Positions 19,203-28,461 are shown, numbered from the stretch's first letter. The stretch: 64,000 nt of DNA from Caldichromatium japonicum (GCF_011290485.1 NZ_CP048029.1:620001-684000), one strand, 5' to 3'. Program-made: numbers and translations. The notes: generated from the sequence alone by a model not told the origin.

Positions 19203-20444
19203 TCATGGGTCGACTGGCGGACGGTCCGAAGCGGACGTGCCGACGTTGGCCGTCGGTGTGACACCGGCGACATCCAAAATCCGCGTTCCATGCTGCTCCA
19301 GGGCAACGCGCACCGAGTCCTCACCAAAGCGAGCGTAGACAGCGGTGTTCGACTGGTTGGAATGGTTGAGAACCCGTCCGATCAAGTGCAGCGAGTTTCC
19401 CGATTGGGCCAGCCAGCTGTCAACCGTGCGTCGCAGATCGTGCAGGCGAACATCGACCACACCGGCGGCTTCTCGAACCCGGTTCCAAGACTTACTGATA
19501 TTGACCAGATGCGCCGGTTGCGGCGGGCGCTCGCTAGCATCCTTCTTCGAACGTGGTCCGCGACCGGGAAGAATGAATGGATTTCCGTCTTCGCGTGGTA
19601 TCTCGCGTAGCAGTGCCAGAGCCGGAGAGGACAGCGGAATGTAATGGACCCGACCGGCCTTCGTATCGGGCAGTTTCAGCTCGGCACGGTTCCAATCGAC
19701 GTGCTCCCAGCGTGCCTGCAGCAACTCGCTCTTGCGAGCCCCAGTCAGCAGGTAGAGCCATAAGGCACACCGGGCCACCTCGTTGGGTTCCTCATTGATC
19801 GCCTGCGCCAGTCGCGGTAGCTCTTCAGGCGTGATCCAGCGATCGCGCTTATGCTCTTTAAAGTGATCGATATCACGTGCCGGATTCGAGTGATCTCGGG
19901 GGACTAAGTCCCACCGTCGGGCCAGTTCGAACATCTTGGACAGAAGCGCCAGGGTACGATTCGCCTCATACGGGCGCGTCTTGCCGATCTTGGCGTGCAA
20001 CGCGGCAACATCGGCCTGTGTGATGGCACTGACCTTCAAACTCCCCCACGCGGGAAGCACATGCTGGTCAAGGCGTCGGCCATCATCCCGATGGCTCTTC
20101 TTGTGATCGCCGTGGCGCTCCATATAAGCCGTGCAGAGATCCCGAATGGTCTGACCTTGCGCCTCGCGTTGTCGGGTCGCCAGCGGATCAGCGTTCTCCG
20201 TCTCCACTTTAGCCGGCAAAGCACGCGCTTGGATGCGAGCCTGGTCGAGGGTGAGGATGCCATAGGTGCCGATAGTCATCAGGCGCTTACGTCCCTGCAC
20301 TCGGTAGGAGAGCAGAAACGCCTTCTTCCCGGAGGGGAAGATACGCAATCCGAACCCCGGCACTTCGCTGTCCCATAGGACGAATCGTGCATTGCCTTCA
20401 CCTTAATAGGTCGCGGAATCGATCAGGCGCTTGGTGAGTTTCAT
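19203..20444 (-). pseudogene. P4-type tyrosine recombinase (island integrase) with ochre codon 14
   Basis: From ATG 20444 the protein starts MKLTKRLIDSATY, meets TAA at 20403-20405, and continues in the same frame with GEGNARFVLWDSEVPGFGLRIFPSGKKAFLLSYR, the standard N-terminal arm-binding domain of this family. Catalytic residues are present: Arg in LLTGARKSELL, His-x-x-Arg in RLHDLRRTVDSWLA, His in RVLNHSN and Tyr in TAVYARFG. A GTG at 20361-20363 could restart translation but would lose part of the arm-binding domain. It lies about 160 bp from a tRNA-Thr 3' fragment and reads away from it, as in integrases that target tRNA genes. GAA to TAA is the simplest change. Confidence 0.85.
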
Positions 20445-20600
20445 GCTGGCTATCTCGCGAGTTTGAGTCACCATTGAGTCACCAGGAAAGAGCGTAATCG
20501 GGGGTGTCTCAGTGCAAATGAGAGCACGCACAGAACCCTTAAGTGTCTGCTTTGTAAGAAATAATGGTGCTGGATGGGAAATGCGCGAAACCGAGAATCT

Positions 20601-20649
20601 GTGATTTGTAATCAGCGGGTCGCAGGTTCGAACCCTGTCGCCAGCTCCA
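20601..20649 (+). other. tRNA-Thr(TGT) 3' fragment: attachment-site remnant of the island
   Basis: The sequence runs from an anticodon loop with TGT, through the 3' anticodon strand, variable loop, a T-arm with GGTTCGAACC and the acceptor strand GCCAGC followed by T and CCA. The 5' half of a tRNA is absent: bases before about 20602 do not pair. This is the product expected when an integrase recombines in the 3' half of a tRNA gene. Together with the integrase it marks the island boundary. The intact tRNA gene should lie outside the window. Confidence 0.75.
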
Positions 20650-20733
20650 ACCATCGAAGCGTTATCCGCTTGCGCCGTCCATCCAGCAAAAGTGCTTGGT
20701 CTGCAGCCTTGGTCGGCTAAACGGGTGGCAGGC

Positions 20734-20922
20734 ATGATGACCCGCCGCAAACTCCCCATCGGCATCCAGACCCTCACCGAGATCCGCGAGAGGGGGGGTA
20801 TGTCGATAAAACGCCTGAGTGTCTTTTCCAGCCATCTGGCTGTCTTGGGGCTAGACAGCCTCGCTGAAGTGATTGAGGTCGGGATCGAGTTCTCCAAGAG
20901 CCAACGCCAGGGTGTCGGGTAG
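20734..20922 (+). pseudogene. Remnant of an AAA-ATPase-like / PD-(D/E)XK nuclease-family protein
   Basis: The start MTRRKLPIGIQTLTEIRERGG matches the conserved opening of the AAA-ATPase-like family with a C-terminal PD-(D/E)XK domain. Normally YYVDKT follows, but here a 50-bp repeat follows instead. The end VGIEFSKSQRQGVG resembles the family's C terminus. About 450 codons of the middle are therefore gone. Such genes are often scattered and degenerate in sulfur bacteria and have no firm function. Confidence 0.45.
20818..20867. repeat. Dispersed 50-bp repeat, copy A
   Basis: 45 of 50 bases are identical to 60496-60545, and all five differences are transitions. It contains a perfect 7-bp stem, GGCTGTC and GACAGCC with a 9-base loop. 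In one plus-strand frame both copies read SVFSSHLAVLG.D.LAE, with most differences synonymous. Confidence 0.75.
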
Positions 20923-20981
20923 GTGGTAGGGTAGGGGGCACTCACCAGCCTGATATCAACCTCATCGCCACTGCCTGTCAG

Positions 20982-21551
20982 ATGTGCAGTCATCAATCCC
21001 TGACCCAACAGGCGCATGATGCCATCGTCTGCTGTCTGCAACCCGGTGACTGGGCGCTGGATGCAACCGCCGGCAACGGTCGCGATACCCTGTTTCTAGC
21101 CCGGCAGGTCGGGCCCAGTGGCCATGTCTGGGCATTTGATGTGCAATCCGAGGCACTGAAGGTCACTGAACAGCGGCTGAGGGGAGCTGGTTGCGCGGAG
21201 ACAGTGAGCCTGATCCAGGCGAGTCATGACCGGATGCTTGAATATCTCCCCGCAGCGACCCTAGGGCAGATCAAGGCCATCCAATTCAATCTCGGCTACC
21301 GACCAGGCGGTGACAAGCGCCTGATCACCCGTCCGCAAACCACCTTACCGGCACTCACTGCCGCTTGCCGCTTACTCCATCCTGAGGGTCTCCTGAGCCT
21401 CCTGGTCTATCGCGGTCATCCAGGTGGGATGGAGGAATACCAGGCTATCCTTGCCTGGTTAGATGGAGCTGGACTTGGCATCAAACAGATCAATATTTGC
21501 GCACAGCAGGCGCCGGTTTTGTTCCTGTTGAGGCACTCATCCCCTCACTGA
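20982..21551 (+). CDS. Class I SAM-dependent rRNA-methylase-like protein (YtqB/PF06962 type)
   Basis: A 189-residue methyltransferase with the SAM-binding loop ALDATAGNGRDTLFLA, a second Rossmann strand HVWAFDVQ and the substrate-side motif IQFNLGYRPGGDK that marks the YtqB group. Members methylate tRNA or small substrates in some species, so the exact substrate is open. No strong ribosome site precedes the ATG; this start gives the usual N terminus. The last 7 bp overlap the convergent nrdA end. It is the first intact core gene after the island boundary. Confidence 0.8.
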   Translation: MCSHQSLTQQAHDAIVCCLQPGDWALDATAGNGRDTLFLARQVGPSGHVWAFDVQSEALKVTEQRLRGAGCAETVSLIQASHDRMLEYLPAATLGQIKAIQFNLGYRPGGDKRLITRPQTTLPALTAACRLLHPEGLLSLLVYRGHPGGMEEYQAILAWLDGAGLGIKQINICAQQAPVLFLLRHSSPH

Positions 21552-24439
21552 CAGGCCTCGCACTCAGGCTCCAGGACCGAACAGCTTGCCGATGTTTGAT
21601 GTCCCATGGATTGCACAGGGACCGCATTGAGCCGGTTGGCGCGCTCAGCCTCAGGTATCGTCGATCTTTCGACATGGGTGGCGGCGAGGGTGCGCAGATA
21701 ATAGGTCGTCTTCAAACCGCGTATCCAGGCGAGCTGATAGAGACGATCGAGCTTTTTGCCGCTGGGTTCGCTCATATAGAGGTTGAGGCTTTGTGCCTGA
21801 TCGATCCATTTCTGACGGCGGCTGGCGGCTTCCACCAGCCAGTGCGGTTCGATCTCGAAAGCAGTGGCATAGAGTTGCTTGAGATCTTCTGGGATGCGTT
21901 CGATCGGTTGGAGCGAGCCATCATAATATTTGAGGTCATTGATCATCACCGCATCCCATAGACCCCGCATCTTTAGATCGGTCACGAGATAGGGGTTGAC
22001 CACAGTGAACTCGCCAGAAAGATTCGATTTGACAAAGAGGTTTTGATAAGTCGGCTCAATCGATTGGCCGACACCGACGATATTGCTAATGGTTGCGGTC
22101 GGGGCGATGGCTAGGCAGTTGGAATTGCGCATTCCGATCGTCTTGACCCTCTCGCGCAATGATCCCCACTCGAGGGTTGTAGTCCGATCCATCTCGAGAT
22201 GACCGCCGCGCTCCTCTTCGAGCAAGCGGATGCTATCGATCGGCAGAATGCCCTGGCTCCATAATGAACCCTCAAAGCTCGGATAGCGCCCGCGCTCAGC
22301 GGCCAGATCGACGCTTGCCTCGATCGCATAATAGCTCAGATGTTCCATACTGCGGTCGGCGAACTCGACCGCCTGCTCGCTGGCATAGGGAATACGCAGT
22401 TTATAAAGCGCCTCCTGAAAACCCATGATCCCTAGGCCCACAGGCCGATGGCGCAGGTTCGAAAGACGCGCCTTGGGGACGGTATAGAAATTACAATCGA
22501 TGGCATTGTCGAGGATGCGCATCGCGGTGCGCACCGTCCGGCGCAGACGTTCGGTATCCAGGCCCTGTTCATCGACATGGGCGGCGAAATTGACCGAACC
22601 CAGATTGCAGACGGCAATCTCGCGATCGCCGGTATGCAGGGTGATCTCGGTGCATAGATTCGAGCTATGTACCACCCCGGCATGTTGATTGGTATAACGC
22701 AGGTTGCAGGGATCCTTGAAGGTGATCCAAGGATGGCCGGTCTCGTAGAGCATGGAAAGCATCTTGCGCCAGAGATCGACCGCTTTGATCCGTTTAAAGA
22801 GCCTCAATTCACCGCGCCGTGCGCGTTCTTCATAGACAAGATAGGCGCGCTCAAAGTCTTGCCCATAGAGCTCGTGCAGATCTGGCGTCTCATCCGGCGA
22901 AAAGAGGGTCCAGTCACCGCCTTCGATAACCCGTTTCATAAATAGATCCGGCACCCAATTGGCTGTATTCATGTCATGGGTGCGCCGGCGATCGTCGCCC
23001 GTATTCTTGCGCAGCTCCAAAAACTCCTCGATATCGATATGCCAGGTCTCGAGATAAGCGCAGACCGCGCCCTTTCTCTTGCCGCCCTGATTGACGGCGA
23101 TCGCCGTGTCATTGGCCACCTTCAAAAATGGCACTACCCCTTGGCTCTTTCCGTTGGTACCCTTGATATGGGCCCCCATACCGCGCACCCGCGTCCAGTC
23201 ATTACCTAGACCGCCGGCAAATTTGGAGAGCAATGCATTGTCCTTGATCGCGCTATAGATCCCATCAAGGTCATCTGGGACGGTCGTCAAAAAACAAGAG
23301 CTCAATTGCGGGCGCGGGGTGCCGGAATTGAATAGGGTCGGGGTCGAGCACATGAAAGCGAAGCTTGAGAGCAGGTCATAGAACTCGATTGCCCGCTCCT
23401 CGCGCTCGATCTCATTGAGCGCAAGGCCCATGGCCACCCGCATGAAGAATGCCTGGGGTAGCTCTAGGCGGGTTCCCTCCGGCGTATGGATGAAATAGCG
23501 ATCATATAGGGTTTGGAGACCCAGATAGGTGAATTGAAAATCTCGACCTGGTTTCAGGGCCTGGCCCAAGCGCCCAAGGTCATAATGGGCAAGACGGGGA
23601 TCGAGTTGGCCGAGTTCGACGGCCTTTTTAATATAGGCGATGAAATATTCGGGGTAGATTTCGGCGCAATCGGCCTGGGTCTCGATCCCAGTGGCCAGAC
23701 CCAAAAGACCCAGGGCCTCGCGGCGTAGGATATCGAGCAATAGCCGGGCGCTGACATAGCTGTAGTTCGGCTCACGTTCGATGAGCGACCGCGCCGCCAA
23801 GACCAGGGACTGGCGCAGCTCGGACTCAGGGATGCCGTCAAACAGGTTGCGCAATGTCTCCTTGAAGATGGATTCGGGGTCAACATCGTGCAGGTCGCGA
23901 CAGCCCTCAGCGAGCAGGCGCTTGAGTTGCGCGACATCGAGCGGCTGGGTCGAGCCGTCGGCACGGCTGACCTGGATCTGAGGGGCCGCACTCGGTTTAA
24001 GGGTACCCGCAGCTGCTTGGGCGGCAGCGCGTGCCCGCGCCCGCTCTTCGCGATAGAGCACATAGCGGCGGGCAATCTGATGCTCGCCCGCGCGCATCAG
24101 TGCCAGTTCGACCTGATCTTGGATATCTTCGATATGCACAGACCCGCCTGCAGGCAGGCGGCGGGTGAGGGCTGCGACCACCTGGGCTGTCAACTCGGCA
24201 ACCCGCTCGTGGATGCGCTTCGAGTCAGCAGCGGTTTCACCCTCGACTGCTAGAAATGCCTTGGTCATCGCCAGGCTGATCTTATGGGGATCGAAGGGTG
24301 TGACCTCGCCGTTGCGCCGGATGACCTTCAGGTCAGCACCAGGCTCGAGCGCAGACGCTTCTAGGATGGGCGTTTGAGCCTGTGAGTTTCCCCGCGTCTG
24401 GACGGGGTGAAGGTGGATAGGGAACGGGCGGGTCGACAT
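21545..24439 (-). CDS. nrdA: Ribonucleoside-diphosphate reductase alpha subunit, class Ia
   Basis: 964 residues. An N-terminal ATP-cone (VIRRNGEVTPFDPHKISLAM) and a second ATP-cone-like segment (about 155-240) give allosteric control. The catalytic core has the active-site pair in QLSSCFLTT and EIAVCNLGSVN, the radical Cys in HSSNLCTEI and the allosteric/active-site sequence IAPTATISNI. The C-terminal tail ECEACQ carries the cysteines that receive electrons from thioredoxin. It makes deoxyribonucleotides together with NrdB; no nrdB is adjacent in the window. The ATG at 24439 follows CGGAG; an upstream extension lacks conservation. The promoter carries NrdR boxes. Confidence 0.95.
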   Translation of the reverse strand: MSTRPFPIHLHPVQTRGNSQAQTPILEASALEPGADLKVIRRNGEVTPFDPHKISLAMTKAFLAVEGETAADSKRIHERVAELTAQVVAALTRRLPAGGSVHIEDIQDQVELALMRAGEHQIARRYVLYREERARARAAAQAAAGTLKPSAAPQIQVSRADGSTQPLDVAQLKRLLAEGCRDLHDVDPESIFKETLRNLFDGIPESELRQSLVLAARSLIEREPNYSYVSARLLLDILRREALGLLGLATGIETQADCAEIYPEYFIAYIKKAVELGQLDPRLAHYDLGRLGQALKPGRDFQFTYLGLQTLYDRYFIHTPEGTRLELPQAFFMRVAMGLALNEIEREERAIEFYDLLSSFAFMCSTPTLFNSGTPRPQLSSCFLTTVPDDLDGIYSAIKDNALLSKFAGGLGNDWTRVRGMGAHIKGTNGKSQGVVPFLKVANDTAIAVNQGGKRKGAVCAYLETWHIDIEEFLELRKNTGDDRRRTHDMNTANWVPDLFMKRVIEGGDWTLFSPDETPDLHELYGQDFERAYLVYEERARRGELRLFKRIKAVDLWRKMLSMLYETGHPWITFKDPCNLRYTNQHAGVVHSSNLCTEITLHTGDREIAVCNLGSVNFAAHVDEQGLDTERLRRTVRTAMRILDNAIDCNFYTVPKARLSNLRHRPVGLGIMGFQEALYKLRIPYASEQAVEFADRSMEHLSYYAIEASVDLAAERGRYPSFEGSLWSQGILPIDSIRLLEEERGGHLEMDRTTTLEWGSLRERVKTIGMRNSNCLAIAPTATISNIVGVGQSIEPTYQNLFVKSNLSGEFTVVNPYLVTDLKMRGLWDAVMINDLKYYDGSLQPIERIPEDLKQLYATAFEIEPHWLVEAASRRQKWIDQAQSLNLYMSEPSGKKLDRLYQLAWIRGLKTTYYLRTLAATHVERSTIPEAERANRLNAVPVQSMGHQTSASCSVLEPECEACQ

Positions 24440-24475
24440 CTCTGCTCCGAGGGGAGTTAGGGGTTGGCGATGCAG

Positions 24476-24523
24476 ATACAATATAAGCCAATAAATTGAC
24501 AAATCAACCACAAGATATTGTGT
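24476..24523 (-). promoter_or_regulatory. nrdA promoter with paired NrdR boxes
   Basis: CCACAAGATATTGTGT (24508-24523) fits the NrdR palindrome consensus. A weaker copy with a good left half lies at 24476-24491, 16 bp away, which keeps both on one DNA face. On the minus strand a -35 TTGATT (24502-24507) and a -10 TATATT (24480-24485) with a 16-bp spacer sit inside and between the boxes. NrdR with bound dATP would block this promoter. Confidence 0.75.
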
Positions 24524-24646
24524 TTATCTCGGGTCTCCCCCTCTCGCCCCTGGTTGGCTTTAAAATCCAAGCGCCAATGGGTGGGATCAAGGGGCGCCTG
24601 CCCTTAGATTCAGCACCTCGATCTAAACAGCGCGTATGGAGGAGTC

Positions 24647-25507
24647 ATGGACCGAACAGATACCAAGAAAACCGAGCAGTGCATCCGTCTCACAAGGCTC
24701 CCTTGCCTGCAACCACAGCCTCGACCTCGCTGGCAAGGCCCCTTGGCGAGCCTCCTGATCGGGCTTTGCCTGAGCGCGGCGCAGGTCATCGCCGGGCCTC
24801 CCGCAGACGCTGCCGAGGACTATGAGTCGGTCATTGTCCTCACCCCAAACATCGACAATGGCCGCCGGGTCTATCTGGTCTGCGCCGTCTGTCACGGACC
24901 CGAGGGCTGGGGGACGCCGGATGGGACCTATCCCCAGATCGCCGGTCAGTTGCGCGAGGTAATCATCAAACAGCTCGAAGACATCCGCGCCGGCAATCGC
25001 GACAACCCGCTCATGTACCCCTTTGCCCTGACCCGCATCCTCGGCGGCCCGCAAAACCTCGCCGATGTCGCGGCCTATGTCGAGACCCTCCCCATGACCC
25101 CACACAATGGCCTGGGCCCTGGGGTCGATCTCGAGTTGGGGGAGCGGCTCTATGCCGACAATTGCGCAGACTGTCACGGCGAGCGCGGCGAGGGCAACCC
25201 CGGCAAGCGCATTCCAGCGCTAGCAGGCCAGCATTTCATATATCTGGTGCGTCAGTTCGAGGCCATCCGCAACGGACGGCGTAAAAACGCCAACTCCGAG
25301 ATGGTCAAACAGATCGCTGGGTTTAACCAGGGCGAGGAGATGGCGGTGCTCGACTATGTCTCGCGGTTGCGCCCGCCGCCAGAGAAGATGGCTGCGGAGG
25401 GCTGGCTCAATCCCGACTTCCCGAACTTTGTGCGCGAGCCCCTGGGGGTACCGCCACTGCCGCCGGCGCCTCCGGTCCCCCCGCCCACGCCCGGGCCGAT
25501 TCCTTAA
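24647..25507 (+). CDS. Diheme cytochrome c (c4-like)
   Basis: 286 residues with a long N terminus and a signal segment (ASLLIGLCLSAAQVIAG, about 34-50) for export. Two heme-binding motifs, CAVCH at 79-83 and CADCH at 173-177, lie in two similar cytochrome c domains of about 95 residues. The C terminus is a Pro-rich tail (PPLPPAPPVPPPTPGP). This is the layout of cytochrome c4 and related periplasmic electron carriers. GGAGGAG precedes the ATG. The gene is divergent from nrdA and stands alone, so the electron partner is unknown. Confidence 0.88.
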   Translation: MDRTDTKKTEQCIRLTRLPCLQPQPRPRWQGPLASLLIGLCLSAAQVIAGPPADAAEDYESVIVLTPNIDNGRRVYLVCAVCHGPEGWGTPDGTYPQIAGQLREVIIKQLEDIRAGNRDNPLMYPFALTRILGGPQNLADVAAYVETLPMTPHNGLGPGVDLELGERLYADNCADCHGERGEGNPGKRIPALAGQHFIYLVRQFEAIRNGRRKNANSEMVKQIAGFNQGEEMAVLDYVSRLRPPPEKMAAEGWLNPDFPNFVREPLGVPPLPPAPPVPPPTPGPIP

Positions 25508-25607
25508 GGTAGATCAGGAGACCATCGCACTTGAGGCGAGTAGTGGCTTTGCTCCGCACGTCTAGGCGTTCCTGCAGGATCCATCGCTGGTCGCCTCAGT
25601 CACGCGC

Positions 25608-25970
25608 TCAGGCCGGCAGCGGGTAGTTGTAATGCTTGATCCGCCGCCGGATGTTGCGCTGGACGATCACCCCGAGCACCAACCATTCGAGGCCGGTGAG
25701 ATCGATCTCGGGATAGAGGGGATTGAGCGCAACCAGGCGCTCGCGCCCGTCTGGGTCGCGGTGATATTCGCGAAACCAGCGCACCCCCTCGACCTCGGCG
25801 AAGACATAGCTCGGGTTGGGACAACTATGGCTGGGTTCGATGATGATGATGCAACCATTGGGAAACTCGGGCTCCATCTCATCGCCCAAGACCTGAAGGG
25901 CAAAGGGCTCGCGCTGGGCGCAGCCGCTGATCTCATACAACGCGTCTTCGGGCAGCTTGAAGGTGTCCAT
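25608..25970 (-). CDS. S24/LexA-like peptidase-fold protein lacking the catalytic serine
   Basis: A 120-residue protein consisting only of the C-terminal LexA/UmuD-like fold, with no DNA-binding domain. The nucleophile motif, normally GDSM.P, reads GDEMEPEF, so Ser is Glu at residue 31. The region where the Lys general base is expected reads VRWFREYHRD. The rest (ALNPLYPEIDLTG, VLGVIVQRN) keeps the fold. It is probably a non-catalytic relative with a binding role. Divergent from the ABC transporter gene. Confidence 0.7.
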   Translation of the reverse strand: MDTFKLPEDALYEISGCAQREPFALQVLGDEMEPEFPNGCIIIIEPSHSCPNPSYVFAEVEGVRWFREYHRDPDGRERLVALNPLYPEIDLTGLEWLVLGVIVQRNIRRRIKHYNYPLPA

Positions 25971-26069
25971 AGGTCGATGTGTCTAGGTTCGAGTCGAGAT
26001 CTAATGGATCGTTCGAGGTAAACCAGGCTAAACCCAAATCCCTTTGTCCAGCCAGCGGATCGCAAGCAG

Positions 26070-27902
26070 ATGATGCCCCAAGGTCTCAACCATCGCCTCC
26101 CCACCGAGCCACCGCACCGCGACCGGCGCGACTGGCGCAACCTAAACGCTATGCTCCCTTATCTCTGGGAGTTTCGCGGGCGGGTGGCGCTGGCGCTCGG
26201 CTGCCTGGTCTTGGCAAAGGTCGCCAATGTCGGCGTTCCCCTGATCCTCAAGGAGATCGTCGATGCCTTCAAAGATCCGCCGACGCAGGGGTTGATCCTG
26301 CCCTTTAGCCTCTTGCTCGCCTATGGGGTGCTCAAGCTCAGCAGTGCCCTGTTCAACGAGTTGCGCGATATGGTCTTTGCGCGGGTGCGCTATCGCGCGA
26401 TGCGCCGGCTCTCTACCCGGGTGCTTGAACATCTCCATCAACTCTCGCTGCGCTATCACCTTGAGCGACAAAGCGGTGCAATCAGTAGGGACCTAGAGCG
26501 CGGTACCCGCTCGGTCGCCACCCTGTTGAACTATCTGGTCTTTAGCGTACTGCCGGTAGCGGTCGAGTTCATCCTGGTGGCCGCCATCATGGGCGGGCGC
26601 TATCCGCTGGCGTTTTTATCAGTCACCTTTGGGACGGTCGCGGTCTATTTTGCCTTTACCTTTGCCATCACCGAATGGCGGATGGATTATCGCCATCGGA
26701 TGAATTATCTCGACTCGCAATCGAACACCCAGGCATTCGACAGCCTGATCAATTATGAGACGGTCAAGTATTTCAACAACGAGCGGCTGGAGCTCAAGCG
26801 CTATGACCAGACGCTTGCCGAATGGGAGGAGATGGCAGTCGCTAGCCAGACCTCGATGTCGCTTTTGAACTTCGGCCAGGGGGCGATCATCGCGATTGGG
26901 GTGACCTGCCTCATGATCCTCGCGGCCCAGGGGGTGGTCGCAGGTCGATTGAGCGTCGGCGACCTGGTGATGCTCAATGCCCTGATGCTTCAGCTCTTTA
27001 TTCCCCTGGGGTTTCTCGGGATTGTCTATCGCCAGATCAAATATGCACTCGCCGATATGGACCTGGTGTTTAAGCTCTTGGAACGCCGCCCCGAGGTCGC
27101 CGATGCCTTCCATGCCCCACCGCTGATCATCCAAAAAGGCGAGGTGCGCTTTGAACATGTGGATTTTTATTATCAGCCCGAGCGGCCCATCCTCCACGAC
27201 ATCGACTTTGTCATCGCGCCTGGGCAGAAGGTCGCGGTCGTGGGCCCCAGCGGTGCCGGCAAATCGAGCCTGGTTCGGCTCTTATTTCGGTTCTACGATC
27301 CAACCGGCGGCCGCATCCTGATCGACGGGCAAGACGTCTGCCAGGTGACGCAAGAGAGCCTGCGCGCCGCGATCGGCATCGTCCCCCAGGATACGGTGCT
27401 CTTCAACGAGAGTATCTATTACAACATCGCCTATGGTCGCCCAGACGCCAGCCGTGCCGAGATCGAACAGGCGGCAGAGCTCGCCCAGCTATCTACCTTC
27501 ATCGCCAGCCTACCCAAGGGCTGGGACACCATCGTCGGCGAGCGTGGGCTCAAGCTTTCAGGCGGCGAGAAACAGCGTGTGGCGATCGCCCGCACTATCC
27601 TCAAGCGCCCCAAGATCTTGGTCTTCGACGAAGCGACCTCATCGCTCGACAGCCACACCGAGCAGGCGATCCTCAAGACCCTGGCCGAGGTTGCGGTCGA
27701 TCATACGACCCTGGTCATCGCCCATCGGCTCTCCACCGTGGTCGATGCCGACTGCATCCTGGTCCTTGAGGGCGGGCGCATCCGTGAACGCGGTACCCAC
27801 CAGGAGCTCTTGGCCCTGGGGGGGCGTTATGCGCGTCTGTGGGCCCTGCAACAGCGCAGCCGAGACCGCGGGGCCAAGCTGGCGACAGGGGCTGATGTCT
27901 AG
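26070..27902 (+). CDS. ABC exporter, ATM1/HMT1 type (permease-ATPase fusion)
   Basis: 610 residues: six membrane helices in the first about 330, then a nucleotide-binding domain with Walker A GPSGAGKSSLVRLLF, signature LSGGEKQRVAIART, Walker B ILVFDEATSSLD and H-loop VIAHRLSTV. Segments such as LNYQ-type FDSLINYETVKYFNNE in the third cytoplasmic stretch are typical of the ATM1/ABCB7 group, which exports glutathione-linked sulfur or metal compounds. It would work as a homodimer in the inner membrane. The start at 26070 is uncertain by one codon, since two ATG codons are adjacent. Convergent with smpB, 38 bp apart. Confidence 0.88.
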   Translation: MMPQGLNHRLPTEPPHRDRRDWRNLNAMLPYLWEFRGRVALALGCLVLAKVANVGVPLILKEIVDAFKDPPTQGLILPFSLLLAYGVLKLSSALFNELRDMVFARVRYRAMRRLSTRVLEHLHQLSLRYHLERQSGAISRDLERGTRSVATLLNYLVFSVLPVAVEFILVAAIMGGRYPLAFLSVTFGTVAVYFAFTFAITEWRMDYRHRMNYLDSQSNTQAFDSLINYETVKYFNNERLELKRYDQTLAEWEEMAVASQTSMSLLNFGQGAIIAIGVTCLMILAAQGVVAGRLSVGDLVMLNALMLQLFIPLGFLGIVYRQIKYALADMDLVFKLLERRPEVADAFHAPPLIIQKGEVRFEHVDFYYQPERPILHDIDFVIAPGQKVAVVGPSGAGKSSLVRLLFRFYDPTGGRILIDGQDVCQVTQESLRAAIGIVPQDTVLFNESIYYNIAYGRPDASRAEIEQAAELAQLSTFIASLPKGWDTIVGERGLKLSGGEKQRVAIARTILKRPKILVFDEATSSLDSHTEQAILKTLAEVAVDHTTLVIAHRLSTVVDADCILVLEGGRIRERGTHQELLALGGRYARLWALQQRSRDRGAKLATGADV

Positions 27903-27940
27903 GGTCTTTGGGCTTACCCTCGCCATGACCTTGTGGCCAA

Positions 27941-28417
27941 TCAGCCGGTCTTGAGCAGACGTTCTTTTTCGCGCTGCCAGTCGCGATCGCGGGCCGCGGC
28001 GCGTTTATCGTGTTGTTTTTTGCCCTTAGCCAAACCGATCTCGAGCTTGGCGCGCCCCCGTTTCCAGTACATGGCGGTCGGGACCAGGGTATAACCCGCG
28101 CGCTCGGTTAGACCGATCAGTCGATTGAGTTCGTGACGTTTGAGCAGAAGCTTACGGGTGCGGGTCGGGTCGGGCTGGATATGGGTCGAGGCGGTAGGTA
28201 AGGGCGAGATGTGGGCGCCGATCAGGAAGGCCTCAGCATGTAGGATCTTGACATAGCTTTCCTTGAGCTGCACGCGCCCGGCGCGCAGGCTCTTGACCTC
28301 CCAGCCTTCGAGCACAAGCCCAGCCTCCATGCGCTGCTCGATGAAATAATCATGCCCCGCCTTTTTGTTGAGCGCGATGGTCGAGCTAGAAGAGATCTTT
28401 TTGCTGTCTTTGGCCAT
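27941..28417 (-). CDS. smpB: SsrA-binding protein SmpB
   Basis: 158 residues. It binds tmRNA and brings it to stalled ribosomes for trans-translation. Conserved segments: [43 protein letters not shown], and a basic C-terminal tail [17 protein letters not shown] that enters the empty mRNA channel. ATG 28417 gives the usual MAKDSKK start; two extra codons upstream are possible. Divergent from tpiA. Confidence 0.95.
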   Translation of the reverse strand: MAKDSKKISSSSTIALNKKAGHDYFIEQRMEAGLVLEGWEVKSLRAGRVQLKESYVKILHAEAFLIGAHISPLPTASTHIQPDPTRTRKLLLKRHELNRLIGLTERAGYTLVPTAMYWKRGRAKLEIGLAKGKKQHDKRAAARDRDWQREKERLLKTG

Positions 28418-28461
28418 GCGCAAGAGTGTAGCCTAAGGCCGAGCAGCGGTTAAAGACAAAC

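Noticed and set aside
20403..21041. Minus-strand frame across the tRNA-Thr fragment
   Set aside because: Its internal RVRTCDPLITN-type peptide is the antisense translation of a tRNA, a known source of false genes.
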